24,851 bases of DNA from a virus, in the IMG/VR virus record IMGVR_UViG_3300017742_000113, positions 1 to 24,851 of that record; one strand, 5' to 3'. The notes under the pieces are model-generated. The model was given only the letters and a program-made list of their open reading frames with translations. It was not told the origin of the DNA and did no database searches. The position numbers were made by a program, and so were the translations under genes. This document shows, piece after piece, positions 7,701 through 17,200 of the stretch (positions are counted from its first letter, which is position 1; the number at the start of each line of letters is the position of its first letter).

Positions 7701-8771
7701 TCACTTGCAAAATTAGCTGCAGAAAGTATCATGACACCTATAACAGATAAGTTAACTCCCGAAGCTTTTAAATTAAACAAATCATTAAATCCAGCAGAGC
7801 AGATGCTATTAGCTCATAAAAAACACGTTGTTGGACTTGCAGATGTTTTAAATCAACATGTTGTAGCAATGGGAGCAACACTAGGAGTTAAGGCACCAGA
7901 TATATCTAGCGGAGGAGCAATACCAGAAGCAAAAGGTCGAGATTTATACACAACTGGTGGAGATACTTTACCTGGTGGTTTCAAAGAAAAATTTAAGGAA
8001 ATAGGAGGTGGGCTTAAAAATTTCCTCTTCGGAAAAGCAGGTACGCAAGACTACACTAAAGATTATGATGCAGTAGGCGAAGACGGTGTTGAACAAGTAG
8101 GAGTAACTGCGACTAAACCAAAAGCAGGATTATTTGGAACTTACGGAGGTACTGATATATTTGGAATAAAATCAGTATTTGAAAGGACTTTTGGTGACGG
8201 TGGTACGTTTGAAGGGGTAGGCAAAAAGTTATTTGGTGAAGATGGAATGTTTGCAAAAATAGGTAGTAGCTTATTTGGAGAAGATGGATTATTATCAGGA
8301 CTATTCTCAGGTGGAGGAGGTTTACTAGAAGGGCTCAAAGGTGCGTTTAGCGGAATATTTGGAGCACTCAAAGGTGCTGGAGGTGGCATAATGTCATTTA
8401 TAGGCGGTATGTTTGGTATGCCTACTGGTTTAGCTAAAGGTGGCATCATAGGCGATATACAAGCTATGGCTAAGGGTGGTATAACAGGATATAATAGAGG
8501 CGGAATCGCAACTCAGCCTACTTATCTTGTAGGAGAAGGAAAAAACAACGAAGCAGTAGTACCACTACCTGATAACAAAAGTATACCAGTAAATTTAGGT
8601 GGAGCAACAGGCTCTACAAATAATACAAATATTAGTGTAAATGTATCAGATGGAGGAGTATCTACAAAAATGGAAGCAGACGGAGCTAAAGAAATGGCAA
8701 GCGCAATTAATATGGCAGTACTAGCCGAAATAGAAAAACAACAAAGACCAGGTGGATTACTAGGAGCATAA
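4710..8771 (+). CDS. Tail tape measure protein
   Basis: At 1353 residues this is the longest gene of the tail body and lies directly after the chaperones, the place of lambda gpH. The protein sets tail length and later leaves the tube ahead of the DNA. By the usual rule of about 0.15 nm per residue it implies a tail near 200 nm (inference). The N-terminus is a coiled, Lys/Gly-rich segment (SVAKVGKSAGDTRRNM). There are hydrophobic stretches at about residues 71-92, 285-301 and 462-486, the last (AMNIAFGVIMAFFTAKF) a good membrane helix. Long helices fill residues 500-1100. Residues 1170-1240 are glycine-rich with a repeated LFGEDG motif. The end, PTYLVGEGKNNEAVVPLPD, is the usual tape measure C-terminus. 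It has no peptidase domain that I can see. Confidence 0.92.
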   Translation: MAKIKGATITFEVTDDGSLKMLDTQAKKTGKSVAKVGKSAGDTRRNMQAMSGRVESGTKGFARMQQGTGGLVQSYAILASTLFAVGAAFRALQNAANVENQIKGFRALGEITGQSMMGVTASVRQATGGLLNFQDAAQQAAIGMAAGFTSEQLTGLAEGAKLASVTLGRDLTDSFNRLIRGVTKAEPELLDELGIILRLDIATRKFANANGLVAEKLTIAQRRAAVFEEVQRQLIGNFGAMKDKGDELLNPFDRLLTKINDFVISVQGPIVKVFGGLANFLSDNFAALVTAVSAFALSILRQIVPSFSAMGAAAVKAGSTATIKMRALNIHIIKQKKAIKAVEAQFGASEVKKNQFLLRALKKRGISEKAFTSMSLKEQAKITRSFILQEEKKKALGKKYNKQKLAAFIAVEKRIQLEMTKTTLTAKAQARIIGAHIKAGIAMPALKAQAAIAGIGAAAARAGPAIAMLGTAMNIAFGVIMAFFTAKFILDLLPATKKINEAFSEINRRVTVSNEVVKDLAYTLSGDLAQKRVEAIKEEFVGLEGSVKAANYEMERLNNILNRGQSFKTFKKNFDDSIIKNFSSNEAQSMLGNVMQAGNIFAGMYTQDVSASSIGFTSTAYDAAAKEIVNEFLVAFQKEYAAEQLKVDGAHSDGVLMRLFGATDFSMLQPFKKEFAELMTITDITDRQTAIAAFMKDTASAIVNQGEAARGLLGITNDGNVFMTSEAVKSMEANERNLNSLKAITEVIPNTKAAAAELKESLQNMMPKPSQAEAAMSGIESVLNQFSDSVEDGNGGLERRLKVFSKTEEGLESISQVMSEQLGIQFELTDLHKEDAQKVLEILETELERLALADKLIDTATAFSAALKTQVNMVKFLKTSASKRMQIDLNILKLQQQIIQNNAKEVITNSTLVKLGEKVEENRERGILTTQTVNRELESQIDLLIAMKDPIEQLGKTMLESFDKSGIQNLTTLIDTMDLSEFGGDELINNVAKDMKKSLAKLAAESIMTPITDKLTPEAFKLNKSLNPAEQMLLAHKKHVVGLADVLNQHVVAMGATLGVKAPDISSGGAIPEAKGRDLYTTGGDTLPGGFKEKFKEIGGGLKNFLFGKAGTQDYTKDYDAVGEDGVEQVGVTATKPKAGLFGTYGGTDIFGIKSVFERTFGDGGTFEGVGKKLFGEDGMFAKIGSSLFGEDGLLSGLFSGGGGLLEGLKGAFSGIFGALKGAGGGIMSFIGGMFGMPTGLAKGGIIGDIQAMAKGGITGYNRGGIATQPTYLVGEGKNNEAVVPLPDNKSIPVNLGGATGSTNNTNISVNVSDGGVSTKMEADGAKEMASAINMAVLAEIEKQQRPGGLLGA

Positions 8772-8772
8772 T

Positions 8773-9150
8773 ATGGCAATAGGATTTAATGTAGGCGGCA
8801 CACTTGGAGTAGTCGTACCAGATAAAGGATTTACAAGAAGTAACAAACCTGTAGTATACGTACAAAAATTTGGCGATGGATATGAGCAACGTATAGCAAA
8901 TGGTATAAATAATTTAGAACAACAATTTAGTCTTAACTTTGCAACTAGACCAAAAGATGAAATAGATGATATAATTGCTTTCTTTGAATCTAAGAAAGGA
9001 GCAACTGCATTTGATTATATCTTTTCAGATACAAATGCAGGAAGCAATGAAGAAACAGTAAAAGTAGTCTGCGAGGATTGGAATCAAACCTGGGACTACG
9101 ATGATTATTACAGCTTAACAGCTACATTTAGGAGAATATACGAAGCATAA
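8773..9150 (+). CDS. Minor tail protein, gpM-like
   Basis: This 125-residue protein carries the family hallmark: KFGDGYEQRIANGINN matches the VRFGDGYSQR..AGLN signature of lambda gpM (Phage_min_tail family). KVVCEDWNQTWDYDDYYSLTATFRRIYE matches the closing KVTCAKW...EF strands, and AFFESKKGATAFDYIF corresponds to the middle helix-turn. gpM and its relatives form the ring at the distal end of the tail tube, joining tube and tip. The gene starts one base after the tape measure stop and its stop overlaps the gpL-like start (TAATG). The order tape measure, M, L, K, I, J is preserved. Length is close to lambda gpM (109 residues). Confidence 0.88.
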   Translation: MAIGFNVGGTLGVVVPDKGFTRSNKPVVYVQKFGDGYEQRIANGINNLEQQFSLNFATRPKDEIDDIIAFFESKKGATAFDYIFSDTNAGSNEETVKVVCEDWNQTWDYDDYYSLTATFRRIYEA

Positions 9151-10346
9151 TGTCAAATATAGTAGAAGATGTACAAAAGCTAGATCCCGCCTCAGAACTA
9201 ATACATTTATTTGAAATAGAAGTATCTAAGGGAGTATTTGCTTATTTTTCAGGAAGTGGAGTAGAATCAAATCTAGCTAGTCTTAAATTCAGAGACTACG
9301 ATTCTCCTAGTACAATTAGAACATACTCTCCTATACCAATAGAAGCACAAAATTTTGAAACAAAGAATGATGGAGCAATGGCAAGACCAAACGTTACTAT
9401 TGCAAATGTTACTAATGTTTTAAGTACTGCTACAGGAAGTATTAACTACCATGGCCTACTAGGGTTAAAACTAATTAGAAGAACCACCTTAAAAAAATAT
9501 TTGGATGATGGTTCTGGAAATAGTGCAAATCCTCCAGTAGAGTTCGCAAGACAAGTCTGGATAATAGACAGAATCAAAGCTAGAAGTAAAACAGCAGTAC
9601 AGATGGAGCTAGTTTCTCCATTTGATATAGAAACAGTACAAATACCTGCAAGAAAAGTATATGCAGATAGATGTTCTCATAAATACCAAGGAGCAAGTCC
9701 TCATTTAGATAGATGGAAGAAAGCACAGAGTGGGTGTCCTTGGGCTATAGATGGATCATACTTTGTAGATGGTACTTCTCAGGTAGTTTTTGTAAATCAA
9801 GATAACGAGTACGTAATACCTAGTTCAACTACTTTTACAGCATATACTTCTGGTAGCATAGTAAAAAATGCTTATTATAGGACTACTAAAACAACAACAA
9901 GATTTAACGCAGATGGAACAAGTAGTTCTGTAACTATAAATAATTATTGGCAAGCTGTGTTTGGAAGTAATAGCCCTGGAACTCCCACAGACTCAAATAC
10001 AAATTTCAAAAGAGTACGAATATATAGTACTTATAGTGCTAGTACAGAATACTACACTTATTTAGATGATCGAGACAACGACTATGTAGTATATACAGAT
10101 GCTGTTTCTTCTTCTGAAAATTATAACAAATCATTATTATGGAAAGCTGAACAAGCTAATGAAGGACAAACACCGACTTATGGAGAATTTTGGGAAAAAG
10201 GAGATGTTTGTAGTAAAACAACTACAGCATGCAAAATGAGATTTGGGTGGAGAAAAAATTCTGGCACAAATAACGGAAGCGTAACAACAGACACAAGAGT
10301 TGTACTACCTTTTGGAGGATTCCCAGCAGCAAGGACATTTAAGTGA
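9150..10346 (+). CDS. Minor tail protein, gpL-like, with [4Fe-4S] cysteines and large insert
   Basis: This 398-residue tail-tip protein begins like lambda gpL (ASELIHLFEIEVSKGVFAYF) and ends with the family signature TTACKMRFGWRKN and RVVLPFGGFPAAR. Lambda gpL-type proteins bind a [4Fe-4S] cluster through four cysteines. Four are present here at the matching places: C175 (ADRCSHKYQ), C196 (QSGCPWAI), C354 (KGDVCSKT) and C361 (TTACKMRF). These are the only cysteines in the protein. The second and third are separated by 158 residues, far more than in lambda, whose gpL is about 230 residues in all. The extra segment (about 205-350) is rich in Tyr, Ser and Thr and holds two units resembling chitin-binding CBM5/12 modules, at about 232-292 and 295-350. 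It therefore may add a surface-exposed glycan-binding domain to the tip. The stop overlaps the next gene's GTG. Confidence 0.88.
   Translation: MSNIVEDVQKLDPASELIHLFEIEVSKGVFAYFSGSGVESNLASLKFRDYDSPSTIRTYSPIPIEAQNFETKNDGAMARPNVTIANVTNVLSTATGSINYHGLLGLKLIRRTTLKKYLDDGSGNSANPPVEFARQVWIIDRIKARSKTAVQMELVSPFDIETVQIPARKVYADRCSHKYQGASPHLDRWKKAQSGCPWAIDGSYFVDGTSQVVFVNQDNEYVIPSSTTFTAYTSGSIVKNAYYRTTKTTTRFNADGTSSSVTINNYWQAVFGSNSPGTPTDSNTNFKRVRIYSTYSASTEYYTYLDDRDNDYVVYTDAVSSSENYNKSLLWKAEQANEGQTPTYGEFWEKGDVCSKTTTACKMRFGWRKNSGTNNGSVTTDTRVVLPFGGFPAARTFK
10331..10335 (+). promoter_or_regulatory. Ribosome binding site deciding a GTG start
   Basis: AAGGA lies seven bases before the GTG at 10343 and inside the end of the gpL-like gene. 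The first ATG in the peptidase frame is at 10438, which would remove the catalytic glutamate region, so this site and the GTGA stop/start overlap fix the GTG as the start. Confidence 0.7.
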
Positions 10347-10660
10347 TAGAAGAAATATATGAGCATGCGGCAAAGTGTGCCCCATTAGAATGTTGTGGAC
10401 TTATTGTAGAGGATGATAATAACAAACGATATATTCCGATGGAAAATATTTCTGAAAAAGAAAATTACTTTGAAATGGACGAGTTAGCTTTCGCATCCTT
10501 TCAAGCTATTTTCAAAATATTATATGTAGTCCATAGTCACTATGAGCAAAAATCTTGCCCAAGTGACCTTGACAAAACGAACTGTAACAATCTTGGTATA
10601 CCATACTTTATCGTATCGTACCCAGACAAAGAATACACAATTTTAGAACCAAATGAATAG
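10343..10660 (+). CDS. JAMM/MPN metallopeptidase, gpK N-terminal-half-like
   Basis: This 105-residue protein is a near-minimal JAMM (Mov34/MPN/PAD-1) zinc peptidase. The motif is complete: E16 in PLECCGLIVE, H64 and H66 in VVHSHYEQ, then S74 and D77 in CPSDLD, giving HxH-x7-SxxD. Lambda gpK has this domain followed by an NlpC/P60 cell-wall peptidase; here the second domain is absent and the gene ends after the MPN core, directly overlapping the gpI-like gene. Its place between the L- and I-like genes fits tail-tip assembly, where gpK acts, although its substrate in phage tails is not settled. It starts with GTG in a four-base overlap with the previous stop. Short length for the domain (usually about 120 or more) suggests a trimmed fold, but no catalytic residue is lost. 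Confidence 0.86.
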   Translation: MIEEIYEHAAKCAPLECCGLIVEDDNNKRYIPMENISEKENYFEMDELAFASFQAIFKILYVVHSHYEQKSCPSDLDKTNCNNLGIPYFIVSYPDKEYTILEPNE

Positions 10661-11294
10661 AAAAATAATACTAAAAGGACAAATGGGAAAACTATTTGGA
10701 GAAGAGCATAATTTAAATGTACGAAGTGTGCAAGAAGCAATGCATGCTATAGATGTTATAAAGGGTGGTCTTCGTAGATACTTAATGGAATGTACAGACC
10801 AAGGAACACTATTTACAGTACAAAAAGGAAAAGCAGTCAAAGATTACACAAAAGAAAATATGTCTGACTTTTTAGCCGCAGATGAATTAAGTTTTATAGA
10901 AGATGAGGATATAATTATCACACCAGTACCTTCAGGGGCTGCTAGTAAATTAGAAAGCTGGGCTAAAATTATTATAGGAGCTATACTTATGATTATATCT
11001 TTAACTGTAGATATGACAGGTCAAACAGCTGCAGCTATATTTAGTACAGGTATGCAATTAGCCCTAAAAGGAATTATAGAATTAACAACGCCAGATCCTG
11101 ACGGTAATAATGAAGACTCAGCAGCTCTGTTCAACGGCCCTGTAAACACTAGTAAAACAGGAGTTCCGATACCAATGGCTTACGGCAAAGTAGCAGCAGG
11201 CGGAGTTGTAACTAACTTTGCCTTCACAAAAGCAAGAATACAAAACTCAGCAGGCTATAGTAAGAATGCCTACGGATATAACTGGAATTTATAA
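10653..11294 (+). CDS. Tail assembly protein, gpI-like
   Basis: This 213-residue protein matches lambda gpI in place and layout. Residues 1-90 look like a beta-grasp (ubiquitin-like) domain starting MNRKIILKGQMGKLFG. A hydrophobic helix follows at about 104-120 (WAKIIIGAILMIISLTV), then a second apolar stretch (AAAIFSTGMQLALKGIIEL). The end holds the family motif FNGPVNTSKTGVPIPMAYGK, then VAAGGVVTNF. gpI is needed to build the tip together with gpJ, K and L, and the C-terminal motif is often shared with J-associated tip proteins. The start overlaps the JAMM gene by eight bases and the stop overlaps the gpJ-like start (TAATG), so translation is probably coupled. The apolar helices suggest contact with membrane or with the tape measure end; this is inference. 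Confidence 0.85.
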   Translation: MNRKIILKGQMGKLFGEEHNLNVRSVQEAMHAIDVIKGGLRRYLMECTDQGTLFTVQKGKAVKDYTKENMSDFLAADELSFIEDEDIIITPVPSGAASKLESWAKIIIGAILMIISLTVDMTGQTAAAIFSTGMQLALKGIIELTTPDPDGNNEDSAALFNGPVNTSKTGVPIPMAYGKVAAGGVVTNFAFTKARIQNSAGYSKNAYGYNWNL

Positions 11295-14200
11295 TGGCTA
11301 TAATATTAAGAAACGATAACGAAAACGAACCTGTTGTTGGTGGGGATTTACCAACTACTTCTTCTAATGGAATGACAAGAGAGCAAACAGCTGTTATATA
11401 CGATACTATATCAGAAGGACCAATTGAAGGATTAGTTGACCAAGGAGCTAGTATAAAACTTAATGGTAATCCTGCATATAACTACGGAGATAAAGATATA
11501 GTAGCAATTCTAGATAGTAATGATGTTAGTTATGTAGCTTCAACCGGAGTAATTACTGATAATAACAATCCTAGTTTTATAGACTCAGCAAACACAGCTC
11601 AAGGCTCAAGAGACGTACTTATTGTAGGCGGATCAAAAGCAGGTACAATTACTACTACTATTGGAAACACTACAATCACAAGTGCTTCTGGATTTACTTT
11701 TGCAGCTAGTGATGTTATTGGCGAAGGAGAGAAACGACTACAACCACAGATTAGAATAACGTCAGCAGGAATAGATGGTTCAGATTTAATTACAACAATA
11801 ACAGAATTTGTTAGTAGCACATCAGTCAAAGTAGCTTTAGCACCTTCTGCTAGTGTATCAGGAACAGCAGTTGAATTAGACTATGTTGGTACAGTAAGTA
11901 GCTATGACAACTCAAACAACAGAGTAACAATTACAGCAGGAGGAAGAAACGTAAGTAATGTTTCAGCAACTTTAAGTACTCCTGAAAGAACGTCAGAACA
12001 AGCCCCTTTAGCAAAATACGATAACTTTTTATGGGCATTTAGAAATGGAGAAAGAGAGCAATCATACCTACCTACACCTTCAGGAGTTGGTAGTGGCTCT
12101 GCTGCTCATACTGTATCAGGCGGAGATTTAAAAACAGTTCCTAACACAGGATATCCTGCATGGAATCAATTAAGAGTAAGTATAGGTGATAACCCTACAT
12201 ACACTGGCACTACAAAAACTGTAACAGCAGATGAAATGGGTATTGATAATCCTGGAGAAGTTGATTTAATAAGATGTACTTTCAATTTTCCCCAAGGATG
12301 TTACAAATGGAAAGCAAAAGATAGTACTTTAAGACACGCAGGTGCATTAATTAGAATTAAATTTCACTATCAAAGAGGCAGTAATGCTTACAAAACCGTT
12401 ATTGTAAACGGAGCTTCATCATATTCTAACTTACCAAGAAAAGAAGGGTATACTCCAGACGATGGCCATTACGCTGCAGGAGGTTTTAGTAATAAGACAA
12501 AACAAGGATTTAATTATTTATTTGAATTTGACATAAGTAAGTACGGCCCTTTTGACGACTACTATTTAACTTTTGAAAGAATAAATGAAGTCGGGGGAGA
12601 ATACGGCAACTGGGTAGTATCAAATAATGCAGTATTAAAAGTTGTAGAAAATATAGTAATGGACAGATTAAGTTATCCTTACTCTGCTTTCGGAGCAGTA
12701 ATTGTAGACGCACAAGATTTTTCCTCAATACCAAAAAGAAGTTATGAAATAAGAGGACTAAAAGTACAAGTTCCAACTAACTACTTTCCAAAAGATGAAT
12801 TAATACAGGGCAGTTCTGTAAGAAGAACAACTCCTTCTTATACAAGAAATGTTACTAGCGGTGTAGATACTTCAAATTATACAGACTGGGATGGTAATTT
12901 TAGAGGAGACATAAAAACATTTGCTCCTGGACACGCAAACTATGATACAGTTTATACTAGTAATCCTGTATGGATTTTTATGGACTTAATGACTAATCCA
13001 AGATATGGACTAGGACAATATATTAATCCTGATTTTGATTTTGCACAAATAGATAGATATACTTTATTTGGACTAGCAAAATATTGTGATGAACTCGTAC
13101 CTGATGGAAAAGGCGGACAAGAACCTAGATTTGAGTGTAATATTTATATTCAAAAATCTACTAATGCTATAAAAGTATTAAAAGACTTTAGTTCTACAAT
13201 GAGAAGTATGTTAATCTGGTGGAACGGGTCAGTTACTTTAGGGGCTAATATACAAAAAGGTGCAGTTTATACCTTTACAAAATCCAACGTTATAGACGGT
13301 ACATTTAGTTATGCAGGAACTTCGAGCAGATTCAAACACAATCAAGTAATAGTAACTTGGACTAATCCAGAAAAACAATATAAACAAGACAATGTAGTTA
13401 TTGAAGATAGCAGTAATATCGCTAAAACAGGACAAGTTAAAACAAAAAATGTTACAGCATTTGGTTGTACTTCTAAAGGACAAGCAATACGATATGGTAA
13501 ATGGCATTTATTTTCTGAACTAAATGAAGAAGAAATTGTTAATTTTAGCACTGGTATAAACGGAGCTATGCTACGACCAGGGGATGTACTAAATGTACAA
13601 GATCCAGACGTGCATGATGTAGTAGCAAGTGGAAGAGTAACAACAACAACTAGTTCTAGTTCTACAGTCATAAAAACAGATAGAGACATAAGTAGTTTCT
13701 TAAATACTACTGATAATTTTAATCTTCATTTAATCTACCCCCTAGGTGGAGCATATTTAACACAACAGAGTGCAACTATAAATAGTGTAGATTATAAACA
13801 AGGGGATTTAGTATTAGTAGATGAAAGCGGAGCAGCTATAGATACAGATGTTAAAGCTTCTAATGTACGAGACGATTCAGGTTCTATAGTTCAATTATTT
13901 TGGTCAGACGAAGTAAGAGTTGAGACTAAACCAATATCTTCATTTAATACTACATCAATAACTGTTAGTTCAGCCTTCTCTTCTGCACCAAATGCTGAAG
14001 TTATTTATACAGTATCAGGTCAAGAAGAAGATGGAGGTAATGTAGCAGGAAGCTTAAAACAGTACATCGTAACTTCTATAAAAGAAGATATTCAAAACTT
14101 AACGTTTGCAATAAGCGCACAAGAGTATAAACCAGAAAAATTTACAAAAATCGATAGAGGATATCTAATACCAGATATTCCAACAGTAATGCAACCGCCT

Positions 14201-17200
14201 AAAGATACTGACGCAGTTCCAGAGCCTACAAGTGTAGCTCTTGAGATGGTAGCTTCAGGATTTGGATCAGAAGTAGGGTCTACCACAGATAGAGACTTGT
14301 TAATTTCATGGCAACATCCTGTAACAACAAGAGTAGACGATAATGGTAATAATATTAATGATGTATATGAACATTTATCAGGATATGAAATTGCTTACAG
14401 ACACCCAGGAGTAGACGATCCAGACAAGTTTATTAGAATAACTATTCCTAGTTTAAATACTACTTCTTATAATCTTTCAGAGGTTAGCGGAAACGGTGAA
14501 ATAATAGTTAGAGTTAGAACAATAAATACTTTAGGAATTACTTCTTCTTGGGAACAAAGAAGACTTACTGTGAATGAAGAAAAAATTCTACCTTTTGGTG
14601 TACCTACTTTAGGAGAAGGACTAAACGGTGGAATAATGAAGGGTGGTATATTATCTTGCCCTATAAATATAGAATCTGCAAATGGTACTGTAACTTTTGC
14701 AAGTAGTAGCTATACATTCGATTCTCCTAGTTCAGAAGAAGAAAGTACAATAACAGTTAGTTCTGGAAATACAGCATTTACAACACAAGCAGACTTTGAT
14801 AACTTATCAGATGGACAGACTGGATATTTATTACTAGACCATGATGGTAGTTTATCACGAGGAGCAACTCGTACTGACTTATTACAACCTATCGTATTCC
14901 ATACAGAAGAAACAACAACAGACATAGATGGCACTGAAAATTATTTTAAATATGTAAAAAGACTTGGAGAATCAAACGAAGATTTTGTACAAGCAAGTGG
15001 TACTATAACTTTATCTGCAAACTCAACAGAAGTTTCAGGTAGCAGTACAGCATTTACAACAGACTTTCAACCAGGAGATGTTATAATAATAGACACCGCT
15101 GGTGCAACTAGATTCTTTTCTACAGTAAGTCATATAACAAGTGATACAGCACTTAGCCTATCAACAGTTTCAACAAGATCATATAGTGGCAAAAACGTAT
15201 TTAGACAAGCTCTTAGAATCTCAAATGCAGAAGATTGTATACTAGGTTCAGTAACTAATACATCAGGCGTTTACTCCTTCATAAACTTCTCTAGTGGAAA
15301 TAGAGGAACAGATGCTTACAGTATAAATGGTACAAATGAAAACCATAACTTCCCTTCAAATGCAGCAGGAGTTGTTAGTGACTTCTCAAGTTTTTCAAAT
15401 TCATACACAGTCAATAAAGGCACTATAAGCTATACTTTTGCAAGTAGTGGCTCAGCAACAAACACTTTTGGACTATCTACTGCAACTACAAACTGTACTG
15501 CAGTAGTAAACTCTAGCACTGGTGCTATTACAGTTACAGCAATAACAGCTGATACAGCCTCTTTCATAGTCACAATAACAGATAGAGGAACTAGTGAAAC
15601 TATAGGAACAAGAGTAGTTTCTTTAGGTAAAAGTATTCCAGGAGCGGCAGGAGCAGGTACAGACTCAAGAACAGTAAATTTAACAGCAAGTGATTACTCA
15701 ATAACTTATGCAGCAGACGGAACAACACCGACTCCTAGTGGAACAATCACACTAACAGCAACTTCACAAAACTTTTCTAACCCTTTCTTTAAATTTACAG
15801 GAGATGGTATATCAGATGAAGGGACTTTTACAGATGGCTCAGGTGCATCAGATACCTTTAGTTTTAGCATACCTTCTAATATCGTAACTACTCCACAAAC
15901 AATTAAAGTTGGGGTATCAGAAGCAAACCAAACAGAACTTGCATTTGATACAATTACGCTCACTTCTCTACAACAAGGTAGCCAAGGTACAGACGGTGCA
16001 CCAGCTTATACAGCAATCATTACAAATGAAGCCCACACGTTCCCTTCTTCTAACACAGGAGTTGTAAGTAGCTTCGGAGGATCAGGCACAAAAATAGAAG
16101 TTTACAAAGGAGCAACTCAACTTACTCCAGTAGCAAATACAGGTACTCCTGGAACAGGTCAGTATGATATAACTACTACAGCAACTAATATAACTGTAGG
16201 AAGTTTTACACTAAACACAGGAAGCGAAAAAAATATTACAGTCGCAGACCACAGTGGTGTTGCAAATGGTACTGATAATTCAGAAATAGAATACAGCATA
16301 AATATAGAAAACGACGTAACACTCACAAAAGCACAGACATTTACAAAATCTAAAAAAGGTACAGATGGAGATGATGGTGCTACAGGTAAAAAAGTAAAAG
16401 AGTTAATTCTATACTACCCAGCCAATTTCAATAATAATACGTTTAGTATACCAACAACTCCTACTTCAGGAGTATATCATTTTGGGAATAACGTTATAGC
16501 AAGTATAGCTTCAGGATGGCAACAAGCAATACCTGATGATGCAGCAGGAGCAATTTATTGGACATCAGAAACTCTGGCTACAGAAAGCTCAACAGCTAAT
16601 ACTTCTGGAAGTTTATCTTGGTCTACACCAGGTAATTCTAGAACTCCACAATTTCAGGTAGAGTTTATATTTCAAAGAAGTGCTAATCAACCAACTACTC
16701 CAAGTATAACAAACTTTCCTGTTATACCAACTAATTGGTATGATGATATAGCAGACGTGCCTTCAGGTAGTGATGCAATATGGGTATCTAAAGGAACAAC
16801 ACAGTTTAGTTTAGTGGGTGGAACTTATGGATTCAAAACTACTTGGCAAGCTGCTACAAGAATAGAAGGTTCAAATGGAACAGATGGCACAGATGGAGAT
16901 GATGGAAATGACGGAGCATCAAACTTTACAGTATTCCAAGAATCAAACACTCCGCCATCTCAACCAAGTGCAGGAACTTCAAATCCACCAACAAGCTCTT
17001 GGTATTCTACTCTTACTGCTGCAAGAAACGCAGTATCTGGAGATGGATTAGTATGGTTCTCTGTAGGAACAAAACCAGGAACAAGTAATACGATTACTTG
17101 GAGTGTACCTATAAGATACGTTGAAGAATATGACCATGTAGGGGGAACAAAACCACCTTTTGACGCAAACAAATTTCTTGTCCCTGTAAATACTACGGAT

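Noticed and set aside
7202-7780. Long open frame on the minus strand inside the tape measure gene (192 codons), with others of 70-167 codons opposite the gpJ-like and fibre genes.
   Set aside because: They lie opposite strong coding sequence, have no RBS or partner genes, and read as low-complexity shadows (Ser/Ile/Pro-rich) of the + strand codons.
16867-16920. Gly-X-Y run (GSNGTDGTDGDDGNDGAS) as a true collagen gene fragment.
   Set aside because: It is only about six triplets long and Asp-rich, as is usual for short trimerising links in phage fibres; no host collagen origin is implied.
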